From: Glomus cerebriforme | Taxonomy: Eukaryota > Glomeromycota > Glomeromycetes > Glomerales > Glomeraceae | Assembly: GCA_003550305.1 (NCBI GenBank) | Contig: QKYT01000168.1 | Span: forward strand, 29,145 to 45,712 | Direction of reading: 5' to 3' | DNA: 16,568 nt | Shown: positions 1 to 8,985 of the stretch, one piece after another | Layout: each line of letters starts with the position of its first letter | How positions within the stretch are numbered: position 1 is the first letter of the stretch | Translations under genes and position numbers: made by a program | Notes under the pieces: model-generated | Databases searched by the model: none | Told to the model about the DNA's origin: nothing | Seen by the model: only the letters and a program-made list of their open reading frames with translations

Positions 1-279
1 TATCTGTTTTCAAAGTATTAATAATATTGTTGATTTTTTTTTGAAAAAACAGGATATTTTATGGAAGAGGCAGTTATTTTGAATATTTTTACAAAATTTG
101 AAATGATAATGTCAAGAAGGATTCAGAGTTATTAAAAAATAAAAATATGATAGTTTAATAAGAAATTTATTATAAGGCCAGTTAGACTATATAATATAAA
201 ATAGCTTAATATGAAAAAATCTTNAATAGTAAACTTTCATATGATACCATATATAGTTTTGATTTGATTGATTGACAGC
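1..279. other. AT-rich stretch, no gene seen
   Basis: No open frame, RNA gene or repeat could be supported here. It precedes the truncated SAM-family relic that starts near 280. The amino-terminal SAM half expected for that family is not visible in this stretch, so it is either deleted or lies outside the window. One ambiguous base is at 224. Confidence 0.6.
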
Positions 280-782
280 GCACCCCAATATGATATGAAT
301 ACGAAGAGTGTTGACAAGGTATGATATTCCTATAAATCTATCATCATCGTTGCAAGTTTCGCGACTATACTCATTCTTTCAGGAGGAGGAGAATCTTATT
401 TGCATCACGAAGGATAAGGTCCAGCATAGCGTACTAGAAGGTTTCGCTCAAAATATCAAGCATCTCGAGAGTTCGTAACAAAAAATGAAAGTAGGATATG
501 ATGTTGATGCTTTCGGCTACCTATATAGTATTGTGAATTTGTGACATCATTCAGGGATTGGCATTTCTTGCTTTATTCTCTGGGTGAAATCTCTCAGGCA
601 AGTGAGGTTCCCATTTTCATAAAATTTAGCAAGATGGCTTTAGTCAAAAATTCTGAAGAATACAAACATTGCGTAGGAGAGTTAAAAAGGTATTAGGCAA
701 GAGATAGGACATGTGTGGAAAAAGAGCCAGGGCTAGGATAAAAGGTTATCGCATGAAAGATAATAGCATAGACGTTGTGTGA
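280..782 (+). pseudogene. decayed 3' half of a SAM-family gene (copy 1)
   Basis: Translated piecewise, this stretch matches the C-terminal half of the better preserved copy at 3112-4197. Blocks reading APQYD, NLICIT, GFAQNIK, FGYLYSIV, GEISQASEV and RARIKGYR occur in the order expected for the family. A probable intron, 319-382 (GTATGA to TTTCAG, 64 bases), lies after the D-K corresponding to RVDYAIK of copy 2 and joins in phase 0. Decay is heavy. There are in-frame stops at 476-478, 542-544 and 694-696, and at least two frameshifts (frame 2 to 1 near 545-553, then to frame 0 near 720-740). The ExK motif seen as TEGK in copy 2 reads TKDK here. The amino-terminal SAM domain is absent. The 3' end shares the string tagcatagacgt with the 3' flank of copy 2, which supports common descent. 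Family naming rests on recall of Rhizophagus SAM-domain proteins. Confidence 0.75.
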
Positions 783-785
783 GAT

Positions 786-1345
786 CGATCACTTGAAATG
801 TGCAGTACGATATTGAAAGAATTCTTGCCAGAGGAATAGGGGCTGTGCAATGTGCGATTCGCATATGATCGCATTGACAATCCACGCAAAAAGTGTCCTA
901 TCTATCCATCAACCAAAAATATGGAATTGTTTCCAGTGGAAGAGGTCCTTTTTTCACACTATAGTTCAAAAAAAGATAACCTATCAAACTAGGCAAATGA
1001 GATAGGCTATCTCCTGAAGGTCTTGATCGAAGGAGGGTGACCTATCAAAAAATGCCATTGAGAAGAGAATAGAAAGGGGAAGAAAGATTTATAATTTATT
1101 TAGTGATATCGGGTATGATAAGATACAATTGATAAAGTCATTTTCAGCTTCGCAAATCTACAAGCTAAATTGGGATGACATAGATGCTATTGAAGCGGAA
1201 TTTGCATAGGACTTCCCCTGCGTACCCATCAAAAAATATCACGAAATGTGGCTTGTAGCTGATCAATCACGAGATAAACAAAACATGATTGGCCATGATA
1301 ATTATAATATACATAAGTACGATAAGTACGAAAAAATTGAAAAAA
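786..1345 (+). pseudogene. unrecognised decayed coding relic
   Basis: Directly after the SAM-family relic are two coding-looking blocks. Block one (about 786-987, frame 0) contains readable strings such as NPRKKCPIYPS and NMELFPVEEVLF, broken by a TAG near 834 and another near 987. Block two (about 1027-1345, frame 1) reads through about 105 codons with one in-frame TAG at 1207-1209. It includes IEKRIERGRKIYNLF, LNWDDIDAIEAEF and KKYHEMWLVADQSRDKQ. Codon use is less AT-biased than the flanks and few stops interrupt it, which argues for former protein coding. A frameshift separates the blocks, near a repeated cctatcaaa motif (970s and 1041). I do not recognise the family. An ATG at 1246 in block two could be read as a 69-codon frame, but its tail after about 1345 is low-complexity AT sequence. 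Confidence 0.42.
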
Positions 1346-1859
1346 AAACTTTGCAAAAGACTCATTATTTACTATATGTTTTATTTACTATAAATTTAAA
1401 GAAAACCCTGTTTTTTTTCATAACAATAGCTATTTGTTTAATTTATTTTTTCTAAACAAAATTAATAAATTTAATTTTATAAAATTTTATGAGTTATTTA
1501 TTCCTTTTTTTCAATGTAATAATTCACCAGAATAATATAATGTAATGATAAATAACATAACTATAGATGTTTTGACCGATAAAAATAACTTATTAGTTAA
1601 TTCTTTACAAATTCCAGCAAGGAAAAGTAGATAGTATTGTTTTCTATTTATATTTTAACGCCTGACATTAATATAAAATCTAATAAATTAAACTACTTAC
1701 AGTACATTATTTCAAATATCAAGTGTTGTGGGTATGATCTTTCCAAGTACATGGCATTGTTTTCTGGTGTTTATACTGATTTATTTTATTAACTATAGTC
1801 TTAATTTGATTAAAATTTCATTCAACTCCTTGAGCCCAAAGAACATTTCTTGATTGCTT
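1346..1859. other. AT-rich intergenic stretch
   Basis: I see no supported gene, RNA or clear repeat. It separates the plus-strand relics on the left from the 3' end of the minus-strand transposase relic on the right. Confidence 0.6.
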
Positions 1860-2787
1860 TTATTCCTCAAGTAAATTAAGTGTTTGTTGTGTTATATCTA
1901 TGAGATTTTCAAATGTACCAGCATTATTTGTTTTATCTTCATCAATTTTATTTGTTTTATGATTACTAGAAATATTATTTTCTTTGTTAATAGTGTATAT
2001 ATTTAATTCATGTATAGCAGGAGTCTTATCCAAAATTAGAAAAGGATATTGATTATTACATTTAAGAATTTTAAATAAAGAAGGATCCACCGGCCCTTTT
2101 AGATTTACAAAATGTTTACAAAGGATAAATTTATTTGTAAGATAATATGGGCATCCACAAACCTAATTTTCAATACTAGTACAGTATTTGTTGAAATTAT
2201 TTATTTCCAGTTATTTCTGAGCTAGTTTTCCCCATTTGGACTTGATTGATTTTTTCTAATCTAACATTTCATGTCCAGAAAGCTATTGTTGAAACTTGCG
2301 TTATTGAAGAGGGATTAATTTTTCAAGTAATATATATACTAAAAGATCCAATCGCAGATGAAAAAACATATAAGAAATCTCTTTTGAGGACTTTCTAGTG
2401 TTCCTCAACAAATATTGTTGTCTTCAATATGGATAAAGTATTAAATGCTGAACATGTCTAAAGTACCCATCTATCCTTGGAATACCATTCACATCACATA
2501 TATGACCATATACATACAAGTGAATTTTCCTTGCAAAAAGTATACATCTCCAAAACAGCTTGATTTCTAATTGTATCAGCTGTTAAATTTTGTTGAGATA
2601 TATCTGAAATTAAAGGATGTTAATGAAGGTGTTTATTCATTAAATTCCAAATATGAGATTGAAATTCTTTGGGACAAAATTTTGTTGATCTATATGAAGT
2701 ATTAGAAGGATTAAATTCAATATTAATAAATGGAAATTCATGATATGCTGCTATCGGTTCATAATTATCTTATTTTGGAAGGTCAGC
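1860..2787 (-). pseudogene. dead MULE-type transposase fragment with SWIM zinc finger
   Basis: Read on the minus strand from 2787 down to the TAA at 1862-1860, this is the C-terminal portion of a Mutator-like (MULE) transposase. Recognisable segments are AYHEFPFINIEFNP, then CEWYSKDRWVL, KTTIFVEEH followed by KVLKRDFLY, then HLRLDLLVYILLEKLIP. A SWIM zinc finger follows: CxC at 2159-2151 (C-G-C) and CxH at 2120-2112 (C-K-H), inside VCGCPYYLTNKF. The catalytic DDE region upstream is missing. Stops interrupt it at 2772-2770, 2622-2620, 2496-2494, 2460-2458, 2397-2395, 2303-2301, 2285-2283, 2258-2256, 2213-2211 and 2165-2163. One frameshift lies near 2367. The last 76 codons (2090-1860) are open. 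SWIM fingers are a known accessory DNA-binding module of MULE transposases. The family assignment is by pattern memory but several independent blocks agree. No terminal inverted repeats were found. Confidence 0.75.
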
Positions 2788-3111
2788 ATTTTACATTTTT
2801 TGCAATATTTTTTTTTTTTTTACTTTTTTTACATTTCATAATTCATATTTTCTTTCATTTATTTATACCTTTATCATACACATCATAATCTACTAAAAAT
2901 CAAAAATGGAATAAATCCAATAGCATGATACAATTTATAATAATATAATAAATTAGTCTTGTATAATTTTAAATACTGATTTCTTATTGGCTCAAATAAA
3001 TATCATGTGATACTTACATAATTTGCAAATTAATCAAAATTCAATCATAGGATTAAATTTTATTCATGATTTTTTAAGTTCCTATTATAGAGGTTCTGCA
3101 GACTGCACTAT
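2788..3111. other. AT-rich intergenic stretch with poly-T tract
   Basis: It contains a run of T near 2808-2822 and otherwise featureless AT-rich DNA. It lies upstream of the SAM-family pseudogene start at 3112, so any promoter of that gene would fall here, but no motif can be named with confidence. Confidence 0.55.
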
Positions 3112-4197
3112 ATGTCTGAAACTAATACACCCACCTCTACCTTCACTTCCGCTACTGCAACTGGAAATGACTCGCTCACGCTAGCGGACGAAATAAAAAA
3201 AATATGATACTGAAGGACTTATCTTGTTTTTGCTGAAACAGGACTTAGGGCTTGACGAGGACGATGAAAAAATTATTCGCAAGCAAAAAATAAAGGGTCG
3301 TGCATTCCTTGACTTGACCCAGGAAGAGCTTAAAAGATGGGGAATGGTGGGTGGACCAGCAAAAACGCTCGTAAAGTTCGCTAAGAAGTGTAAGGAGAAA
3401 AAATTAAGAGCATTTTCAACATACTGCAGTTTGAAGGAAGTGTTGAAAAAATATGATATTGATGGTAATGGTATAGGCACAGTACGTCAATTTCCACCGA
3501 GTAAGTTTTTAACACAGATATTCTTAACATTAGCCGGAGCTAAGCTAACTTTTTTTCATCCTGCTTTCTAAGAAACCTATCCACTCAAAGACGAAGACGA
3601 GGAGTTGCAACAATGTATAAGGGAAATAAAGCGCAGACTGGGAAATATGGGGACTATACTTGCCGATAGCAACGAAGCCATGCGCTGTAAAGAATAACCG
3701 ATAAAGAGCTTACCTAAGCTCCTCAGCTTGAAATTGTTGGCGAAGAAAATACAGGACGAGTTGATTACGCAATCAAGGCCCTCGAGGAACTTATTTGCAT
3801 CACAGAAGGAAAGTTACATCAAGTGGTCATGGGATTTGCGCAGAATCTGGTCCAGTGTGAAAGTGCGTTACAGGTGAATAAGAATAAGAGAAAACGTAAG
3901 TCAGGCGAAGCATTTGGGGATGACTACGACTATATCTATGGAATCGTTACAACAGCCACGGAATGGTATTTTATCTTATTTGCTTCGGATGATATTTCAT
4001 GCACGAGTAAAAATCCACTCAATGTCCGGTTCAGCGAGTCTGCCTTGAAAGAAGGTTCAGAGGAAGAAAAGGAGTTGTGTAAAAACGTGAAGCGGGTGAT
4101 GGAAGTTATTGTTGGGTTATTGAAGGATAGGGTGGATGTAGAGAGAGAGCCGGCAATGAAAAAACATCGGGTTCAAGGGTATTTCGAAAAAGAATAA
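3112..4197 (+). pseudogene. SAM-domain family gene, frameshifted and truncated internally (copy 2)
   Basis: The ATG at 3112 opens with MSETNTPTST and an S/T-rich leader. An extra A in the A-run at about 3194-3202 shifts the frame, giving a TGA at 3205-3207. In the shifted frame a SAM (sterile alpha motif) domain follows: YDTEGLILFLLKQDLGL through RKQKIKGRAFLDLT and GGPAKTLVKFAKKCKEKKL. An intron of 72 bases, 3501-3572 (GTAAGT to CTAAG, with CTAAC at 3544-3548), joins QFPP to TYPLKDED in frame. The frame then reaches LADSNEAMRCKE and a TAA at 3695-3697. The sequence resumes in another frame as TDKEL, has a TAA at 3715-3717, and is open to 4197. Compared with the remembered family, about 15 codons are missing at 3692-3700. 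The C-terminal half reads GRVDYAIK, LICITEGK, GFAQNL. This looks like a PD-(D/E)XK-type nuclease pattern (D, then ExK, then Q), which is an inference. SAM domains mediate protein-protein contacts. Confidence 0.8.
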
Positions 4198-4283
4198 TCG
4201 TGTATAATAGTCTACCACCATTAGCATAGACGTCATGTATCACGGGCAGTGTCCCCGATCTTGTATTTATTTTTGCATGTATC

Positions 4284-4289
4284 AATAAA
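4284..4289 (+). terminator. AATAAA poly(A) signal of SAM-family copy 2
   Basis: A canonical AATAAA hexamer lies 86 bases after the stop of the SAM-family pseudogene, preceded by a T-rich stretch. Spacing and strand fit a fungal 3' untranslated region. Whether it is still used is unknown. Confidence 0.5.
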
Positions 4290-4937
4290 AATTTTTCTTG
4301 GCGAAAAAACGATCATCAGTGTTCATCAGCCGGCATAACCCAATTTTTTACTTGACTGTTCCTGCTCCCTCGTTCAAAGAAGCTTCAGGGTGAAAACAAG
4401 CTCATAGCTCTGAATTTTTTTCTTGGCAAATTTCACTAACGGGCGTTACGAAAAACACGTGATTTTTAATTGTATATTGCATAAAATTTTTCGAAAACGC
4501 GAGAGAGCAAAGAAATAATAGAAAAATATGATGCTTGGACTCGCTTTAATGGCTTAGGATCCGCGTACTCTCTCCCTTTAACTGTTAAAGCATGTCAAAT
4601 ATTTCGCTAATTTCATCATACTGTAAAATATAATAATATTGATAAACCCCAGATCACACTTTCAGATAATAAAGGATTTCGCCGTGTTATACGCAGTTTA
4701 CTATTTTAATCTGATTATCCGAAATGATCACATGTTAAAATCAAATAGATATGAGCGAAAACTTTGTTATTATATATTTCTAGCTTTTGTAGTTATCTAA
4801 TGTAACTAAAAATGATACAGCAATTGAAAGAAAAAAAATTTGAGCAATTATTCCTCCTCAAAGGTTCTAATTTCCAGCAAATTTTTAAAAATCAGATTTG
4901 AAAAGATTGAACGTATTACTGCCACCCTGCCATGATT
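4290..4937. other. intergenic stretch without supported gene
   Basis: Somewhat less AT-rich between 4310 and 4570, but both strands carry only short open frames (under about 40 codons) without recognisable protein motifs. It separates two convergent units: the plus-strand SAM pseudogene and the small minus-strand spliced gene. Confidence 0.5.
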
Positions 4938-4983
4938 AGAAAAGAAATAATATTTTTATCGTGTAAGAAATTATTTCTTTTCT
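4938..4983. repeat. 14-base perfect inverted repeat
   Basis: Arms 4938-4951 (AGAAAAGAAATAAT) and 4970-4983 are exact reverse complements around an 18-base loop. It lies just downstream of the stop and AATAAA of the minus-strand gene at 5005-5388, so it would fall at or beyond that transcript's 3' end. It could be a 3' end structure or a small mobile-element remnant; the sequence does not decide. Confidence 0.55.
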
Positions 4984-4994
4984 TGATTCTTTTC

Positions 4995-5000
4995 TTTATT
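4995..5000 (-). terminator. AATAAA downstream of small spliced gene
   Basis: On the minus strand an AATAAA hexamer starts four bases after the TGA at 5007-5005. It is very close to the stop codon, so a more distal signal may be the one used. Confidence 0.35.
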
Positions 5001-5004
5001 CTTA

Positions 5005-5388
5005 TCAAATTTTTTCGATCATTACTTTCGCCCAGTCGATAATTACAGCGCCAACAATAAGGTATAGCATCTTATTTTCCGCGCTCGTAATTTTATTTCC
5101 TGCACTTTTTTTCTGCACTTGAGATTTTATCTTAATAAATTACAAAATCTGTTAGATTAAATTTGCAGATTTAAAAATGAAATACTTACATTAATAGAAT
5201 TCTCCATTCTAGTGCTAGCTTTATTTGATCTCTTTTCGTAATCTGTTAAGAATTCTTTTAGTGTGTAAGTAACCCTTTGGTTTAACATGATATAATTTCT
5301 GCGAGTTGAATCAGGAAATGCCGAAGTTCTACTGGGAGGTGTTGAAGAATTGCGAGTAGAGGTTCTACCAGGAGTTGAGGTTCTGGTT
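5005..5388 (-). CDS. small spliced gene, unknown basic single-pass protein, 5' end unresolved
   Basis: Minus strand, two exons. The upstream exon ends at 5190 with the donor GTAAGT (5189-5184). The intron runs 5189-5131 (59 bases) with a CTAAC branch-like site about 20 bases before the acceptor TTAAG. The last exon, 5130-5005, is 42 codons ending in TGA. The phase is 0 on both sides, so the join keeps the frame. The upstream exon encodes an S/T/R/P-rich segment (RTSTPGRTSTRNSSTPPS) and then QRVTYTLKEFLTDYEKRSNK. The last exon begins IKSQVQKKSAGNK and ends with a hydrophobic stretch (MLYLIVGAVIIDWAKVMIEKI), a candidate C-terminal membrane anchor. A possible acceptor (CAG at 5391-5389) and donor (GTATAT at 5473) suggest one more exon upstream, but no ATG in a compatible frame was found. 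The first in-frame ATG in the visible exon is 5288, giving 74 residues. No family was recognised. Function is unknown. Confidence 0.55.
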
Positions 5389-5594
5389 CTGATATCGATA
5401 CATAATGCAAGTTTTGTTTAATCAAATCAATGAAAATTTGGAAAATTTGAGAGAGGTCTAAGGATTTATATACCTTCTGAATACATCATGACATAGACTC
5501 TTGCATAAACTTTTGGTGGCTTGTAGTGACGTAATACAGCAAATAATATAGATATTTCGACAAAAACAATTACGTAATTTTTAGGATTGACCGT

Positions 5595-5781
5595 GTCTAA
5601 AGCCGTGTCCGATCACGTGACTTTTTTAACTTTGTCACCCCCTATGTCACACCTCTTTTTTTCATTTTTACTATGTATTCCAGGGACTTAGAATTTTTTC
5701 GATGTGTGAAATTTTATTTGTCACGCACCTGTATGTCATATGATAATATAAAAATTTACGTGATCAAACATGGCTTTAGAC
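5595..5781. repeat. imperfect 24-base inverted repeat, possible MITE
   Basis: The arm at 5595-5618 and the reverse complement of 5758-5781 agree at 21 of 24 positions, including gtctaaagcc and gatcacgt. All three mismatches are transitions. The 139-base interior is not coding. Size and structure fit a miniature inverted-repeat element, but no target-site duplication is evident and the true ends may lie further out. The left part overlaps a CACGTG (5614-5619). Confidence 0.45.
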
Positions 5782-6572
5782 TACTCCCATATTATATATA
5801 TATAAATATAAAATTAGTATAGCTAAAAGGCAAAAAATGATTCTATATAAATCCTTAAATAAAAATAAATTTGGATTTAGTAGAATATATAGTTAAATTT
5901 TTTTTTTTTTAGGATGTGATAAACTTAAATAAGAAATATTCATCTGATATAGTATTTGAATGAAGACTATACAATTAATTTGATAATATTTAAGAATAAA
6001 TAAAGATAGTTTTGCTACAGTATATTCATATAATTTTGCTAAATTGACTATACATTAATAAAATTGCTATATAAATTACTATAAATTGTTAAATAACTAT
6101 ATTCAAGTATATTAAGTATTTAAATCTTTACTAAGTAGTTTTAAGAATACTTTATGAAAAGTATATCAAATATATTGGAATGCAGATTATTAAAGATAAT
6201 GAAATTCTAACTGAATGGAAAAATAGGATTTGGAATTGCATTAATGTATTTTTGAAATAAAAAATACTATATATATGATAAAAAAGATTATTTTTATGCT
6301 TATAAAGCTAACTTGTGAAGAAACTTGATAAACTAAAGACTATTATTATTCATAATTCCTAAAGCTTTCTAATTAATTCTAGCAATTTAGAAACATTTTT
6401 TTTAAGACTAAAAGATCACTTTCATAGGTCAGATGAAAATTTCAAAATTTACTATGATCAATAAGTAAACTATTTTCAACTCTGCTAANCAAACTCTCAT
6501 TATGACTTAAGAAAATTTGGCTCTGCTAAGCAAACTGTTTTGTAACTTATATATATTAAGTAAAATTTGTAG
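5782..6572. other. AT-rich stretch, no gene seen
   Basis: Very AT-rich with many stops in all frames. A short direct duplication around ctctgctaa-caaact occurs near 6480 and 6521. One ambiguous base is at 6489. Nothing else could be supported. Confidence 0.6.
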
Positions 6573-6990
6573 TTTCTCTATATTAAACTTAAAATCGGCA
6601 TTCAAAACCTACTTTTGAGATTAAGTAAAATTGTAGAGCAAATAAAATTACACGTAATATTCAAATTTCAAAAGTATATAACAGATAGTTAAGACTTACG
6701 ATTAACTTTTGTACTCTGATTTTGTTTCTTTATATTAAACTCAAAATCGGCATTTAAAACCTACTTTTTGAGATTAAGTAAAGTTATAGAGCAAATAAAA
6801 TTACACATAATACTTAAATCTCAAAAGTATATAACAGATAGTTAAGACTCATGATTAACTTTTATATTCTATCTAATTTTGCATTTTAGCAGTTTCTTTA
6901 TATTAAACTTAAAATCAGCATTCATAATCTATTTTTTGAGATTAATTAAAATATAATATTCAAATTTTAAAAGTATATATATAACAGTTA
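6573..6990. repeat. tandem repeat, about 150-168 bases per unit, 2.6 copies
   Basis: Three successive units begin with tttct(c/t)tatattaaact at 6573, 6725 and 6893. Units 1 and 2 match almost throughout (shared strings include aaaatcggcatt, gagattaagtaaa, gagcaaataaaattacac, aaaagtatataacagatag). Unit 2 carries extra bases near its end. Unit 3 is truncated and more diverged. No coding potential is visible in any unit. Confidence 0.75.
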
Positions 6991-7237
6991 AAAAATGTCA
7001 AATTTTACTATAAAAAAACATCAAAAATTGTAAAAAAGTTACTAAGTAAAATAGATGCAACTTTTAATGATTGATGCAGAAATGGTATTGTAAAAACAAA
7101 AATTTGGAAAAAGAAAAAAACTTATTTTTCCTTTCAACTTCTATATATTATTTTTGGTATTATACGAATGCGTATACATTTTAGACTTTGTCATGTAAAA
7201 GTTTGTTATGTGATCATGTATAATTTCATTGNACGAT

Positions 7238-7307
7238 CACATATAAAAATAGATTAATTTTTGTTACACTGTCACGTATAAAAATAGATTAGATTTTGTT
7301 ATACCGT
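7238..7307. repeat. 35-base tandem repeat, two copies plus a stub
   Basis: Units 7238-7272 and 7273-7307 share ca(c/t)(a/g)tataaaaatagatta and ttttgtta(c/t)ac(t/c)gt. A third start (catgta) follows at 7308. It is non-coding. An ambiguous base lies just upstream at 7232. Confidence 0.65.
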
Positions 7308-7488
7308 CATGTATTAAATTTACATGTTAATTTTGTTTATGTGTCTTTAATTTTAAGGGGTATATTTTTAAAATATTTGACATCATATAACATATTCCAT
7401 ATATTCCAAAATAAGTTTCTGCTATGCAAACACATTACTAAGTTATCAAATTTATATGTGTTACACTGTTAATATTTAATAGTTATTC

Positions 7489-7742
7489 AGCACTTCGTGC
7501 TAAGTAACTGTTGTATTTGCAATAAGCAATATGATTGGTGAAATTTGCTGAGCGCAACTCAGCAAATTTTACTGATCATATTCTTATGTAAATATATGTA
7601 AGGCACGATAGTGCCACAGTTACGAGGTCACATAATGCTAAGTAACTGTTTTATTGGGCTTAGCCTTTATTAAACTTTTATTATGTATAGTAACTGGTTG
7701 TACTAACATAAATCATCAAATAGTAAATGCCCAATAAAAAAC
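7489..7742. repeat. cluster of fold-back palindromes (candidate MITEs)
   Basis: Several perfect hairpins sit side by side: 7489-7501 (AGCAC, loop TTC, GTGCT); 7541-7569 with 12-base arms AAATTTGCTGAG and a 5-base loop; 7602-7615 (GGCAC, GATA, GTGCC). The octamer GTAACTGT at 7504-7511 is inverted at 7616-7623, enclosing the central hairpin. The 14-mer gctaagtaactgtt occurs at 7499 and again at 7637. A second inverted pair has 11-base arms at 7649-7659 and 7729-7739 (TTTTATTGGGC). This looks like two adjacent miniature fold-back elements sharing an end sequence, but target duplications were not identified. Confidence 0.55.
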
Positions 7743-7789
7743 ATTACTGCGCCGATTTACTGTACCATACTGTGCCACTCTATGATTGT

Positions 7790-7975
7790 GATTTTCATGA
7801 TCACGGTAATCTTAATGATAGTAGTGATATTAATGATATTAGTAATAGTTAGGATAGTTAAGATATTTAATATATTTATTTTCTTTATTATATTTATTAT
7901 ATTTAATATATTTATTATATTAATTATATTTATGATAGTTAATATCTTTTTATTATATTTTATTTTTATATAAAT
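7790..7975. repeat. degenerate ATN-type low-complexity tract
   Basis: A run of imperfect trinucleotide-like sequence (gat/att/ata-rich) that gives a 63-codon frame made almost only of I, F, M, V and L on the plus strand. The composition is what a simple-repeat tract would produce, so it is not called a gene. Confidence 0.65.
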
Positions 7976-8539
7976 ATCCTGAGAATTTTATTAAGTTCTC
8001 CTCAGTTCTTGTAANTTCAATTGAATAATAAAATATCTTTTACCTTAAAAATACTATACCGTTTACCAATTAAAGAGCGAACTGATATTTAATAAACATA
8101 AATTATTATTACCTCTATTATCATAAGCTTAATTAAATTTTCTATTTTGAACTTAAAGAATAAAAGTTTAAGATAAAGGAATCAAGAGAACGATTAGACG
8201 TAACAACGCATATAAAATACTGACTATTTTAAATTTAATCCTTTAAATAAGCAAAAAAAAATCTCACTAGAGGTAAAAATTTTCTATATTCAATAAGCAA
8301 ACTCAAATCCTACCTATTCATATATTGTTCAGATCCCGAGTTGTCCCTATATTTATTATTAATTATAATCATATTTGAAGCAAATTTAAATATTAAATTG
8401 TTTTTTAAGTAATGATTTATTAAAATAATTTGCTATAAAAAACTTATTTGTTAAATAATATAAGAATATATAGCATTTATTAATTAGCAAAGTTCACTTT
8501 TTTGTATAATACTGCTTTTAAAATAAATTTGATATTTGG
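7976..8539. other. AT-rich stretch, no gene seen
   Basis: No long open frame, RNA gene or repeat was found. One ambiguous base is at 8015. Confidence 0.55.
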
Positions 8540-8628
8540 ATAATATTTGGATTTTGATGGGATACTTTCTCTGACGATCTTATGCCCATTTCTTCCAAGA
8601 GGTTTGGGAAAGAAAAGTTGCACTTTTT

Positions 8629-8654
8629 GGCCATTTTGCTCTAAGAAAATGGCC
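8629..8654. repeat. hairpin with 9-base arms
   Basis: GGCCATTTT at 8629-8637 is exactly complementary to AAAATGGCC at 8646-8654 with an 8-base loop, and the flanks (cactttt and aaaagtg) extend the pairing imperfectly. Two further short perfect hairpins lie nearby at 8799-8821 (ATACCAAA arms) and 8870-8888 (CTTCTGG arms). They fall within or beside the old minus-strand relic and may be remnants of its repeat structure. Confidence 0.5.
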
Positions 8655-8985
8655 TTTTAGTCTTATAAAAAGTGTTGCTACATCACTGGAGTTAACTAAA
8701 AAGCTTTAAAAAATATAAATAATAGTTTCTGCTTACCAAGTTTCTTCACAAGTCAAGTTTATGATAATTTTCAATCACTAACATTTTTTTCAAAGTTGAT
8801 ACCAAAGAGACCATTTGGTATTTTTAGGTACTTTTTCTTGCATAAGACAAAGAGAAAGATTTGTGACTGCTTCTGGTAAATCCAGAAGTTAGCTTAATGT
8901 AAAGTCTTTTTGGAAGTAAAAACCTTTTCACAGAGTTAAAGTATGGGTTTAAATAACAAGGAAGTTCTTTCTGATATTCTAAATA

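Noticed and set aside
3181..3480. 99-codon minus-strand frame
   Set aside because: It is antisense to the SAM domain, which has recognisable protein motifs on the plus strand.
6573..7307. A possible CRISPR-like array
   Set aside because: Units are contiguous without spacers, and the DNA is eukaryotic with spliceosomal introns.
7782..7973. 63-codon plus-strand frame rich in I, F, M and V
   Set aside because: It is a translation of a low-complexity AT tract; the hydrophobic composition follows from ATN-type repeats.
8560..8640. A minus-strand open stretch of about 48 codons below the hairpin at 8629-8654
   Set aside because: It is short, no motif is recognised and two frames are open at once, so coding could not be told from chance.
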